NCBI GenBank assembly: GCA_037783545.1 | Contig: JBBELK010001478.1 | Coordinates: 62,001-126,000 of the forward strand | Source of the DNA: Henricia sp. BOLD:AAB3569 | Taxonomy: Eukaryota > Echinodermata > Asteroidea > Spinulosida > Echinasteridae | Length of the DNA: 64,000 nucleotides | Reading direction: 5' to 3' | Shown here: positions 26,305 to 37,800 of the stretch, piece by piece | Numbering within the stretch: the first letter of the stretch is position 1 | Layout of the letters: each line of letters starts with the position of its first letter | The notes under the pieces: model-generated | Seen by the model: the letters and a program-made list of their open reading frames with translations, nothing else | What the model was told of the DNA's origin: nothing | Databases searched by the model: none | Program-made: the position numbers and the translations under genes

Positions 26305-28668
26305 ATGCAAAATTTGAAGTTCGTCGGAATATTTTTTGACCTCCAAATTTGCCGACGTTTGGACCACACTTTGACCAAAATCCCGTCCCAAACTGGGCCG
26401 CGTCAACGACAGTCCGAAGGACTGAGCATGCGCACGAGTCAGGAATACACCAAAGAGGTGTGTACAGACAGCCACAGGTTGCGGGAGCATCCAGAAAGCG
26501 CCAACCCCTTTTTTTTCTAAACTCTAAAATTTCTCTGCCATTTCCCGGCGAAAGTCTGTCAATTTTTTAGGACAAGTGCGCAATATAGAGTGTTTGGAGC
26601 ATGCACAATTTGAAGTTCGTCGGAATATTTTTTGACCTCCAAATTTGCCGACGTTTGGATCACACTTTGACCAAAATCCCGTCCCAAACTGGGCCGTGTC
26701 AACGACAGTCCGAAGGACTGAGCATGCGCACGAGTCAGGAATACACCAAAGAGGTGTGTACAGACAGCCACAGGTTGCGGGAGCATCCAGGAAGCGCCAA
26801 CCCCTTTTTTTTCTAAACTCTGAAATGTCTCTTCCATTTCCCGGCGAAAGTCTGTCAATTTTTTAGGACAAGTGCGCAATATAGAGTGTTTGGAGCATGC
26901 AAAATTTGAAGTTCGTCGGAATATTTTTTGACCTCCAAATTTGCCGACGTTTGGACCACACTTTGACCAAAATCCCGTCCCAAACTGGGCCGCGTCAACG
27001 ACAGTCCGAAGGACTGAGCATGCGCACGAGTCAGGAATACACCAAAGAGGTGTGTACAGACAGCCACAGGTTGCGGGAGCATCCAGGAAGCGCCAACCCC
27101 TTTTTTTCTAAACTCTGAAATTTCTCTGTCATTTCCCGGCGAAAGTCTGTCAATTTTGTAGGACAAGTGCGCAATATAGAGTGTTTGGAACATGCAAAAT
27201 ATGAAGTTCGTCGGAATATTTTTTGACCTCCAAATTTGCCGACGTTTGGACCACACTTTGACCAAAATCCCGTCCCAAACTGGGCCGCGTCAACGACAGT
27301 CCGAAGGACTGAGCATGCGCACGAGTCAGGAATACACCAAAGAGGTGTGTACAGACAGCCACAGGTTGCGGGAGCATCCAGGAAGCGCCAACCCCTTTTT
27401 TTCTAAACTCTGAAATTTCTCTGCCATTTCCCTGCGAAAGTCTGTCAATTTTTTAGGACAAGTGCGCAATATAGAGTGTTTGGAGCATGCAAAATTTGAA
27501 GTTCGTCGGAATATTTTTTGACCTCCAAATTTGCCGACGTTTGGACCACACTTTGACCAAAATCCCGTCCCAAACTGGGCCGTGTCAACGACAGTCCGAA
27601 GGACTGAGCATGCGCACGAGTCAGGAATACACCAAAGAGGTGTGTACAGACAGCCACAGGTTGCGGGAGCATCCAGAAAGCGCCAACCCCTTTTTTTTCT
27701 AAACTCTAAAATTTCTCTGCCATTTCCCGGCGAAAGTCTGTCAATTTTTTAGGACAAGTGCGCAATATAGAGTGTTTGGAGCATGCACAATTTGAAGTTC
27801 GTCGGAATATTTTTTGACCTCCAAATTTGCCGACGTTTGGATCACACTTTGACCAAAATCCCGTCCCAAACTGGGCCGTGTCAACGACAGTCCGAAGGAC
27901 TGAGCATGCGCACGAGTCAGGAATACACCAAAGAGGTGTGTACAGACAGCCACAGGTTGCGGGAGCATCCAGGAAGCGCCAACCCCTTTTTTTTCTAAAC
28001 TCTGAAATTTATCTTCCATTTCCCGGCGAAAGTCTGTCAATTTTTTAGGACAAGTGCGCAATATAGAGTGTTTGGAGCATGCAAAATTTGAAGTTCGTCG
28101 GAATATTTTTTGACCTCCAAATTTGCCGACGTTTGGACCACACTTTGACCAAAATCCCGTCCCAAACTGGGCCGCGTCAACGACAGTCCGAAGGACTGAG
28201 CATGCGCACGAGTCAGGAATACACCAAAGAGGTGTGTACAGACAGCCACAGGTTGCGGGAGCATCCAGGAAGCGCCAACCCCTTTTTTTCTAAACTCTGA
28301 AATTTCTCTGTCATTTCCCGGCGAAAGTCTGTCAATTTTGTAGGACAAGTGCGCAATATAGAGTGTTTGGAACATGCAAAATATGAAGTTCGTCGGAATA
28401 TTTTTTGACCTCCAAATTTGCCGACGTTTGGACCACACTTTGACCAAAATCCCGTCCCAAACTGGGCCGCGTCAACGACAGTCCGAAGGACTGAGCATGC
28501 GCACGAGTCAGGAATACACCAAAGAGGTGTGTACAGACAGCCACAGGTTGCGGGAGCATCCAGGAAGCGCCAACCCCTTTTTTTCTAAACTCTGAAATTT
28601 CTCTGCCATTTCCCTGCGAAAGTCTGTCAATTTTTTAGGACAAGTGCGCAATATAGAGTGTTTGGAGC
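26305..28668. repeat. 4-monomer HOR, two copies
   Basis: Copy 1 starts 26305, 26601, 26897, 27192; copy 2 starts 27487, 27783, 28079, 28374; offset 1182 bp. Shared in order: CCAGAAAGCG with CTCTAAAATTT; GCACAATTTG with TTTGGATCAC and CTTCCATTT; a 7-T unit with CTGTCATTT and TTTTGTAGG; GGAACATGCAAAATATG. The first unit of the two copies differs at the GCGTC/GTGTC site, so the copies are not identical. Confidence 0.9.
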
Positions 28669-29556
28669 ATGCAAAATTTGAAGTTCGTCGGAATATTTTT
28701 TGACCTCCAAATTTGCCGACGTTTGGACCACACTTTGACCAAAATCCCGTCCCAAACTGGGCCGTGTCAACGACAGTCCGAAGGACTGAGCATGCGCACG
28801 AGTAAGGAATACACCAAAGAGGTGTGTACAGACAGCCACAGGTTGCGGGAGCATCCAGGAAGCGCCAACCCCTTTTTTTTCTAAACTCTGAAATTTCTCT
28901 GCCATTTCCCTGCGAAAGTCTATCAATTTGTTAGAACAAGTGCGCAATATAGAGTGTTTGGAGCATGCAAAATTTGAAGTTCGTCGGAATATTTTTTGAC
29001 CTCCAAATTTGCCGACGTTTGGACCACACTTTGACCAAAATCCCGTCCCAAACTGGGCCGTGTCAACGACAGTCCAAAGGACTGAGCATGCGCACGAGTC
29101 AGGAATACACCAAAGAGGTGTGTACAGACAGCCACAGGTTGCGGGAGCATCCAGGAAGCGCCAACCCCTTTTTTTTCTAAACTCTGAAATTTCTCTTCCA
29201 TTTCCCGGCGAAAGTCTGTCAATTTTTTAGGACAAGTGCGCAATATAGAGTGTTTGGAGCATGCAAAATTTGAAGTTCGTCGGAATATTTTTTGACCTCC
29301 AAATTTGCCGACGTTTGGACCACACTTTGACCAAAATCCCGTCCCAAACTGGGCCGCGTCAACGACAGTCCGAAGGACTGAGCATGCGCACGAGTCAGGA
29401 ATACACCAAAGAGGTGTGTACAGACAGCCACAGGTTGCGGGAGCATCCAGGAAGCGCCAACCCCTTTTTTTTCTAAACTCTGAAATTTCTCTGCCATTTC
29501 CCGGCGAAAGTCTGTCAATTTTTTAGGACAAGTGCGCAATATAGAGTGTTTGGAGC
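28669..29556. repeat. Linking monomers between 4-mer HOR and block C copy 2
   Basis: Starts: 28669, 28965, 29261. The first two are GTGTC type, with private changes GAGTAAGGA and GTCTATCAATTTG in 28669 and CAGTCCAAAGG in 28965. 29261 is near consensus. Confidence 0.85.
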
Positions 29557-30445
29557 ATGCAAAATTTGAAGTTCGTCGGAATATTTTTTGACCTCCAAAT
29601 TTGCCGACGTTTGGACCACACTTTGACCAAAATCCCGTCCCAAACTGGGCCGCGTCAACGACAGTCCGAAGGACTGAGCATGCGCACGAGTCAGGAATAC
29701 ACCAAAGATGTGTGTACAGACAGCCAGAGGTTGCGGGAGCATCCAGGAAGCGCCAACCCCTTTTTTTTCTAAACTCTGAAATTTCTCTGCCATTTCCCGG
29801 CGAAAGTCTGTCAATTTTTTTAGGACAAGTGCGCAATATAGAGTGTTAGGAGCATGCAACATTTGAAGTTCGTCGGAATATTTTTTGACCTCCAAATTTG
29901 CCGACGTTTGGACCACACTTTGACCAAAATCCCGTCCCAAACTGGGCCGTGTCAACGACAGTCCGAAGGACTGAGCATGCGCACGAGTCAGGAATACACC
30001 AAAGAGGTGTGTACAGACAGCCACAGGTTGCGGGAGCATCCAGGAAGCGCCAACCCCTTTGTTTTCTAAACTCTGAAATTTCTCTGCCATTTCCAGGCGA
30101 AAGTCTGTCAATTTTTTAGGACAAGTGCCCAATATAGAGTGTTTGGAGCATGCAAAATTTGAAGTTCGTCGGAATATTTTTTGACCTCCAAATTTGCCGA
30201 CGTTTGGACCACACTTTGACCAAAATCCCGTCCCAAACTGGGCCGCGTCAACGACAGTCCGAAGGACTGAGCATGCGCACGAGTCAGGAATACACCAAAG
30301 AGGTGTGTACATACAGCCACAGGTTGCGGGAGCATCCAGGAAGCGCCAACCCCTTTTTTTTCTAAACTCTAAAATTTCTCTGCCATTTCCCGGCGAAAGT
30401 CTGTCAATTTTTTAGGACAAGTGCGCAATATAGAGTGTTTGGAGC
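29557..30445. repeat. Block C, second copy
   Basis: Starts: 29557 (297 bp), 29854, 30150. Carries GATGTGTG + CAGCCAGAGG, GTTAGGAGC + GCAACATTTG, TTTGTTTTC and TTCCAGGCG, as in 25712-26304. The offset is 3845 bp (13 monomers). It spans the 4-mer duplication, so before that duplication the spacing would have been 9 monomers. Confidence 0.88.
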
Positions 30446-32218
30446 ATGCAAAATTTGAAGTTCGTCGGAATATTTTTTGACCTCCAAATTTGCCGACGTT
30501 TGGACCACACTTTGACCAAAATCCCGTCCCAAACTGGGCCGTGTCAACGACAGTCCGAAGGACTGAGCATGCGCACGAGTCAGGAATACACCAAAGAGGT
30601 GTGTACAGACAGCCACAGGTTGCGGGAGCATCCAGGAAGCGCCAACCCCTTTTTTTTCTAAACTCTGAAATTTATCTTCCATTTCCCGGCGAAAGTCTGT
30701 AAATTTTTTAGGACAAGTGCGCAATATAGAGTGTTTGGAGCATGCAAAATTTGAAGTTCGTCGGAATATTTTTTGACCTCCAAATTTGCCGACGTTTGGA
30801 CCACACTTTGACCAAAATCCCGTCCCAAACTGGGCCGCGTCAACGACAGTCCGAAGGACTGAGCATGCGCACGAGTCAGGAATACACCAAAGAGGTGTGT
30901 ACAGACAGCCACAGGTTGCGGGAGCATCCAGGAAGCGCCAACCCCTTTTTTTTCTAAACTCTAAAATTTCTCTGCCATTTCCCGGCGAAAGTCTGTCAAT
31001 TTTTTAGGACAAGTGCGCAATATAGAGTGTTTGGAGCATGCAAAATTTGAAGTTCGTCGGAATATTTTTTGACCTCCAAATTTGCCGACGTTTGGATCAC
31101 ACTTTGACCAAAATCCCGTCCCAAACTGGGCCGTGTCAACGACAGTCCGAAGGACTGAGCATGCGCACGAGTCAGGAATACACCAAAGAGGTGTGTACAG
31201 ACAGCCACAGGTTGCGGGAGCATCCAGGAAGCGCCAACCCCTTTTTTTCTAAACTCTGAAATTTCTCTGCCATTTCCCAACGAAAGTCTGTAAATTTTTT
31301 AGGACAAGTGCGCAATATAGAGTGTTTGGAACATGCAAAATTTGAAGTTCGTCGGAATATTTTTTGACCTCCAAATTTGCCGACGTTTGGACCACACTTT
31401 GACCAAAATCCCGTCCCAAACTGGGCCGCGTCAACGACAGTCCGAAGGACTGAGCATGCGCACGAGTCAGGAATACACCAAAGAGGTGTGTACAGACAGC
31501 CACAGGTTGCGGGAGCATCCAGGAAGCGCCAACCCCTTTTTTTTCTAAACTCTGAAATTTCTCTGCCATTTCCCTGCGAAAGTCTGTCAATTTTTTAGGA
31601 CAAGTGCGCAATATAGAGTGTTTGGAGCATGCAAAATTTGAAGTTCGTCGGAATATTTTTTGACCTCCAAATTTGCCGACGTTTGGACCACACTTTGACC
31701 AAAATCCCGTCCCAAACTGGGGCGCGTCAACGACAGTCCGAAGGACTGAGCATGCGCACGAGTCAGGAATACACCAAAGAGGTGTGTACAGACAGCCACA
31801 GGTTGCGGGAGCATCCAGGAAGCGCCAACCCCTTTTTTTCTAAACTCTGAAATTTCTCTGCCATTTCCCTGCGAAAGTCTGTCAATTTGTTAGGACAAGT
31901 GCGCAATATAGAGTGTTTGGAGCATGCAAAATTTGAAGTTCGTCGGAATATTTTTTGACCTCCAAATTTGCCGACGTTTGGACCACACTTTGACCAAAAT
32001 CCCGTCCCAAACTGGGCCGTGTCAACGACAGTCCGAAGGACTGAGCATGCGCACGAGTCAGGAATACACCAAAGAGGTGTGTACAGACAGCCACAGGTTG
32101 CGGGAGCATCCAGGAAGCGCCAACCCCTTTTTTTCTAAACTCTGAAATTTCTCTGCCATTTCCCTGCGAAAGTCTGTCAATTTGTTAGGACAAGTGCGCA
32201 ATATAGAGTGTTTGGAGC
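30446..32218. repeat. Mixed monomers, alternating GTGTC and GCGTC
   Basis: Starts: 30446, 30742, 31038, 31333, 31629, 31924. Marks shared with the 4-mer at 26.3-28.7 kb include TTTATCTTCC (30446; compare 27783), TTTGGATCAC (31038) and GGAACATGC (31333). CCTGCGAAAG appears in 31333, 31629 and 31924. CTGTAAATTT occurs in 30446 and 31038. Confidence 0.82.
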
Positions 32219-33695
32219 ATGCAAAATTTGAAGTTCGTCGGAATATTTTTTGACCTCCAAATTTGCCGACGTTTGGACCACACTTTGACCAAAATCCCGT
32301 CCCAAACTGGGCCGTGTCAACGACAGTCCGAAGGACTGAGCATGCGCACGAGTCAGGAATACACCAAAGAGGTGTGTACAGACAGCCACAGGTTGCGGGA
32401 GCATCCAGGAAGCGCTAACCCCTTTTTTTCTAAACTCTGAAATTTCTCTGCCATTTCCCGGCGAAAGTCTGTCAATTTTTTAGGACAAGTGCGCAATATA
32501 GAGTGTTTGGAGCATGCAAAATTTGAAGTTCGTCGGAATATTTTTTGACCTCCAAATTTGCCGACGTTTGGACCACACTTTGACCAAAATCCCGTCCCAA
32601 ACTGGGCCGCGTCAACGACAGTCCGAAGGACTGAGCATGCGCACGAGTCAGGAATACACCAAAGAGGTGTGTACAGACAGCCACAGGTTGCGGGAGCATC
32701 CAGGAAGCGCCAACCCCTTTTTTTTCTAAACTCTGAAATTTCTCTTCCATTTCCCGGCGAAAGTCTGTCAATTCTTTAGGACAAGTGCGCAATATAGAGT
32801 GTTTGGAGCATGCAAAATTTGAAGTTCGTCGGAATATTGTTTGACCTCCAAATTTGCCGACGTTTGGACCACACTTTGACCAAAATCCCGTCCCAAACTG
32901 GGCCGTGTCAACGACAGTCCGAAGGACTGAGCATGCGCACGAGTCAGGAATACACCAAAGGGTGTGTACAGACAGCCACAGGTTGCGGGAGCATCCAGGA
33001 AGCGCCAACCCCTTTTTTTTTCTAAACTCTGAAATTTCTCTTCCATTTCCCGGCGAAAGTCTGTCAATTTTTTAGGACAAGTGCGCAATATAGAGTGTTT
33101 GGAGCATGCAAAATTTGAAGTTCGTCGGAATATTTTTTGACCTCCAAATTTGCCGACGTTTGGACCACACTTTGACCAAAATCCCGTCCCAAACTGGGCC
33201 GCGTCAACGACAGTCCGAAGGACTGCGCATGCGCACGAGTCAGGAATACACCAAAGAGGTGTGTACAGACAGCCACAGGTTCCGGGGCATCCAGGAAGCG
33301 CCAACCCCTTTTTTTTCTAAACTCTGAAATTTCTCTGCCATTTCCCGGCGAAAGTCTGTCAATTTTTTAGGACAAGTGCGCAATATAGAGTGTTTGGAGC
33401 ATGCAAAATTTGAAGTTCGTCGGAATATTTTTTGACCTCCAAATTTGCCGACGTTTGGACCACACTTTGACCAAAATCCCGTCCCAAACTGGGCCGCGTC
33501 AACGACAGTCCGAAGGACTGAGCATGCGCACGAGTCAGGAATACACCAAAGAGGTGTGTACAGACAGCCACAGGTTGCGGGAGCATCCAGGAAGCGCCAA
33601 CCCCTTTTTTTCTAAACTCTGAAATTTCTCTGCCATTTCCCTGCGAAAGTCTGTCAATTTGTTAGGACAAGTGCGCAATATAGAGTGTTTGGAGC
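32219..33695. repeat. 5-monomer HOR, copy D1
   Basis: Starts: 32219, 32514, 32810, 33106, 33401. Markers: AAGCGCTAACC; CTTCCATTT + CAATTCTTTAGG; TTGTTTGACC + CAAAGGGTG (one base lost); ACTGCGCATGCGC + TTCCGGGGCAT (one base lost); 7-T run + CCTGCGAAAG. The first four are repeated 1477 bp on. Confidence 0.9.
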
Positions 33696-34877
33696 ATGCA
33701 AAATTTGAAGTTTGTCGGAATATTTTTTGACCTCCAAATTTGCCGACGTTTGGACCACACTTTGACCAAAATCCCGTCCCAAACTGGGCCGTGTCAACGA
33801 CAGTCCGAAGGACTGAGCATGCGCACGAGTCAGGAATACACCAAAGAGGTGTGTACAGACAGCCACAGGTTGCGGGAGCATCCAGGAAGCGCTAACCCCT
33901 TTTTTTCTAAACTCTGAAATTTCTCTGCCATTTCCCGGCGAAAGTCTGTCAATTTTTTAGGACAAGTGCGCAATATAGAGTGTTTGGAGCATGCAAAATT
34001 TGAAGTTCGTCGGAATATTTTTTGACCTCCAAATTTGCCGACGTTTGGACCACACTTTGACCAAAATCCCGTCCCAAACTGGGCCGCGTCAACGACAGTC
34101 CGAAGGACTGAGCATGCGCACGAGTCAGGAATACACCAAAGAGGTGTGTACAGACAGCCACAGGTTGCGGGAGCATCCAGGAAGCGCCAACCCCTTTTTT
34201 TTCTAAACTCTGAAATTTCTCTTCCATTTCCCGGCGAAAGTCTGTCAATTCTTTAGGACAAGTGCGCAATATAGAGTGTTTGGAGCATGCAAAATTTGAA
34301 GTTCGTCGGAATATTGTTTGACCTCCAAATTTGCCGACGTTTGGACCACACTTTGACCAAAATCCCGTCCCAAACTGGGCCGTGTCAACGACAGTCCGAA
34401 GGACTGAGCATGCGCACGAGTCAGGAATACACCAAAGGGTGTGTACAGACAGCCACAGGTTGCGGGAGCATCCAGGAAGCGCCAACCCCTTTTTTTTTCT
34501 AAACTCTGAAATTTCTCTTCCATTTCCCGGCGAAAGTCTGTCAATTTTTTAGGACAAGTGCGCAATATAGAGTGTTTGGAGCATGCAAAATTTGAAGTTC
34601 GTCGGAATATTTTTTGACCTCCAAATTTGCCGACGTTTGGACCACACTTTGACCAAAATCCCGTCCCAAACTGGGCCGCGTCAACGACAGTCCGAAGGAC
34701 TGCGCATGCGCACGAGTCAGGAATACACCAAAGAGGTGTGTACAGACAGCCACAGGTTCCGGGGCATCCAGGAAGCGCCAACCCCTTTTTTTTCTAAACT
34801 CTGAAATTTCTCTGCCATTTCCCGGCGAAAGTCTGTCAATTTTTTAGGACAAGTGCGCAATATAGAGTGTTTGGAGC
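33696..34877. repeat. 5-monomer HOR, copy D2 (four matching units)
   Basis: Starts: 33696, 33991, 34287, 34583. Each carries the markers of the unit 1477 bp upstream, including both one-base deletions. 33696 also has TTTGTCGG, a private CpG-to-TpG change. The fifth unit of D1 (33401) is not matched by 34878, so the duplicated tract ends there. Confidence 0.9.
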
Positions 34878-37800
34878 ATGCAAAATTGGAAGTTCGTCGG
34901 AATATTTTTTGACCTACAAATTTGCCGACGTTTGGACCACACTTTGACCAAAATCCCGTCCCAAACTGGGCCGTGTCAACGACAGTCCGAAGGACTGAGC
35001 ATGCGCACGAGTCAGGAATACACCAAAGAGGTGTGTACAGACAGCCACAGGTTGCGGGAGCATCCAGGAAGCGCCAACCCCTTTTTTTTCTAAACTCTGA
35101 AAGTTCTCTGCCATTTCCCGGCGAAAGTCTGTCAATTTTTTAGGACAAGTGCGCAATATAGAGTGTTTGGAGCATGCAAAATTTGAAGTTCGTCGGAATA
35201 TTTTTTGACCTCCAAATTTGCCGACGTTTGGACCACACTTTGACCAAAATCCCGTCCCAAACTGGGCCGTGTCAACGACAGTCCGAAGGACTGAGCATGC
35301 GCACGAGTCAGGAATACACCAAAGAGGTGTGTAAAGACAGCCACAGGTTGCGGGAGCATCCAGGAAGCGCCAACCCCTTTTTTTCTAAACTCTGAAATTT
35401 TCTCTGCCATTTCCCTGCGAAAGTCTGGCAAATTTTTAGGACAAGTGCGCAATATAGAGTGTTTGGAGCATGCAAAATTTGAAGTTCGTCGGAATATTTT
35501 TTGACCTCCAAATTTGCCGACGTTTGGACCACACTTTGACCAAAATCCCGTCCTAAACTGGGCCGTGTCAACGACAGTCCGAAGGACTGAGCATGCGCAC
35601 GAGTCAGGAATACACCAAAGAGGTGTGTACAGACAGCCACAGGTTGCGGGAGCATCCAGGAAGCGCCAACCCCTTTTTTTTCTAAACTCTGAAATTTCTC
35701 TGCCATTTCGCGGCGAAAGTCTGTCAATTTTTTAGGACAAGTGCGCAATATAGAGTGTTTGGAGCATGCAAAATTTGAAGTTCGTCGGAATATTTGTTGA
35801 CCTCCAAATTTGCCGACGTTTGGACCACACTTTGACCAAAATCCCGTCCCAAACTGGGCCGTGTCAACGACAGTCCGAAGGACTGAGCATGCGCACGAGT
35901 CAGGAATACACCAAAGAGGTGTGTACAGACAGCCACAGGTTGCGGGAGCATCCAGGAAGCGCCAACCCCTTTTTTTTCTAAACTCTGAAATTTCTCTGCC
36001 ATTTCCCGGCGAAAGTCTGTCAATTTGTTAGGACAAGTGCGCAATATAGAGTGTTTGGAGCATGCAAAATTTGAAGTTCGTCGGAATATTTTTTGACCTC
36101 CAAATTTGCCGACGTTTGGACCACACTTTGACCAAAATCCCGTCCCAAACTGGGCCTTGTCAACGACAGTCCGAAGGACTGAGAATGCGCACGAGTCAGG
36201 AATACACCAAAGAGGTGTGTACAGACAGCCACAGGTTGCGGGAGCATCCAGGAAGCGCCAACCCCTTTTTTTCTAAACTCTGAAATTTCTCTGCCATTTC
36301 CCGGCGAAAGTCTGTCATTTTTTTAGGACAAGTGCGCAATATAGAGTGTTTGGAGCATGCAAAATTTGAAGTTCGTCGGAATATTTTTTGACCTCCAAAT
36401 TTGCCGACGTTTGGACCACACTTTGACCAAAATCCCGTCCCAAACTGGGCCGTGTCAACGACAGTCCGAAGGACTGAGCATGCGCACGAGTCAGGAATAC
36501 ACCAAAGAGGTGTGTACAGACAGCCACAGTTTGCGGGAGCATCCAGGAAGCGCCAACCCCTTTTTTTTCTAAACTCTGAAATTTCTCTGCCATTTCCCGG
36601 CGAAAGTCTGTCAATTTGTTAGGACAAGTGCGCAATATAGAGTGTTTGGAGCATGCAAAATTTGAAGTTCGTCGGAATATTTTTTGACCTCCAAATTTGC
36701 CGACGTTTGGACCACACTTTGACCAAAATCCCGTCCCAAACTGGGCCGTGTCAACGACAGTCCGAAGGACTGAGCATGCGCACGAGTCAGGAATACACCA
36801 AAGAGGTGTGTACAGACAGCCACAGGTTGCGGGAGCATCCAGGAAGCGCCAACCCCTTTTTTTTTCTAAACTCTGAAATTTCTCTGCCATTTCCCGGAGA
36901 AAGTCTGTCAATTTTTTAGGACAAGTGCGCAATATAGAGTGTTTGGAGCATTCAAAATTTGAAGTTCGTCGGAATATTTTTTGACCTCCAAATTTGCCGA
37001 CGTTTGGACCACACTTTGACCAAAATCCCGTCCCAAACTGGGCCGTGTCAACGACAGTCCGAAGGACTGAGCATGCGCACGAGTCAGGAATACACCAAAG
37101 AGGTGTGTACAGACAGCCACAGGTTGCGGGAGCATCCAGGAAGCGCCAACCCCTTTTTTTTCTAAACTCTGAAATTTCTCTGCCATTTCCCGGCGAAAGT
37201 CTGTCATTTTTTTAGGACAAGTGCGCAATATAGAGTGTTTGGAGCATGCAAAATTTGAAGTTCGTCGGAATATTTTTTGACCTCCAAATTTTCCGACGTT
37301 TGAACCACACTTTGACCAAAATCCCGTCCCAAACTGGGCCGTGTCAACGACAGTCCGAAGGACTGAGCATGCGCACGAGTCAGGAATACACCAAAGAGGT
37401 GTGTACAGACAGCCACAGGTTGCGGGAGCATCCAGGAAGCGCCAACCCCTTTTTTTTCTAAACTCTGAAATTTCTCTGCCATTTCCCGGCGAAAGTCTGT
37501 CAATTTTTTTGGACAAGTGCGCAATATAGAGTGTTTGGAGCATGCAAAATTTGAAGTTCGTCGGAATATTTTTTGACCTCCAAATTTGCCGACGTTTGGA
37601 CCACACTTTGACCAAAATCCCGTCCCAAACTGGGCCGTGTCAACGACAGTCCGAAGGACTGAGCATGCGCACGAGTCAGGAATACACCAAAGAGGTGTGT
37701 ACAGACAGCCACAGGTTGCGGGAGCATCCAGGAAGCGCCAACCCCTTTTTTTTCTAAACTCTGAAATTTCTCTGCCATTTCCCGGCGAAAGTCTGTCAAT

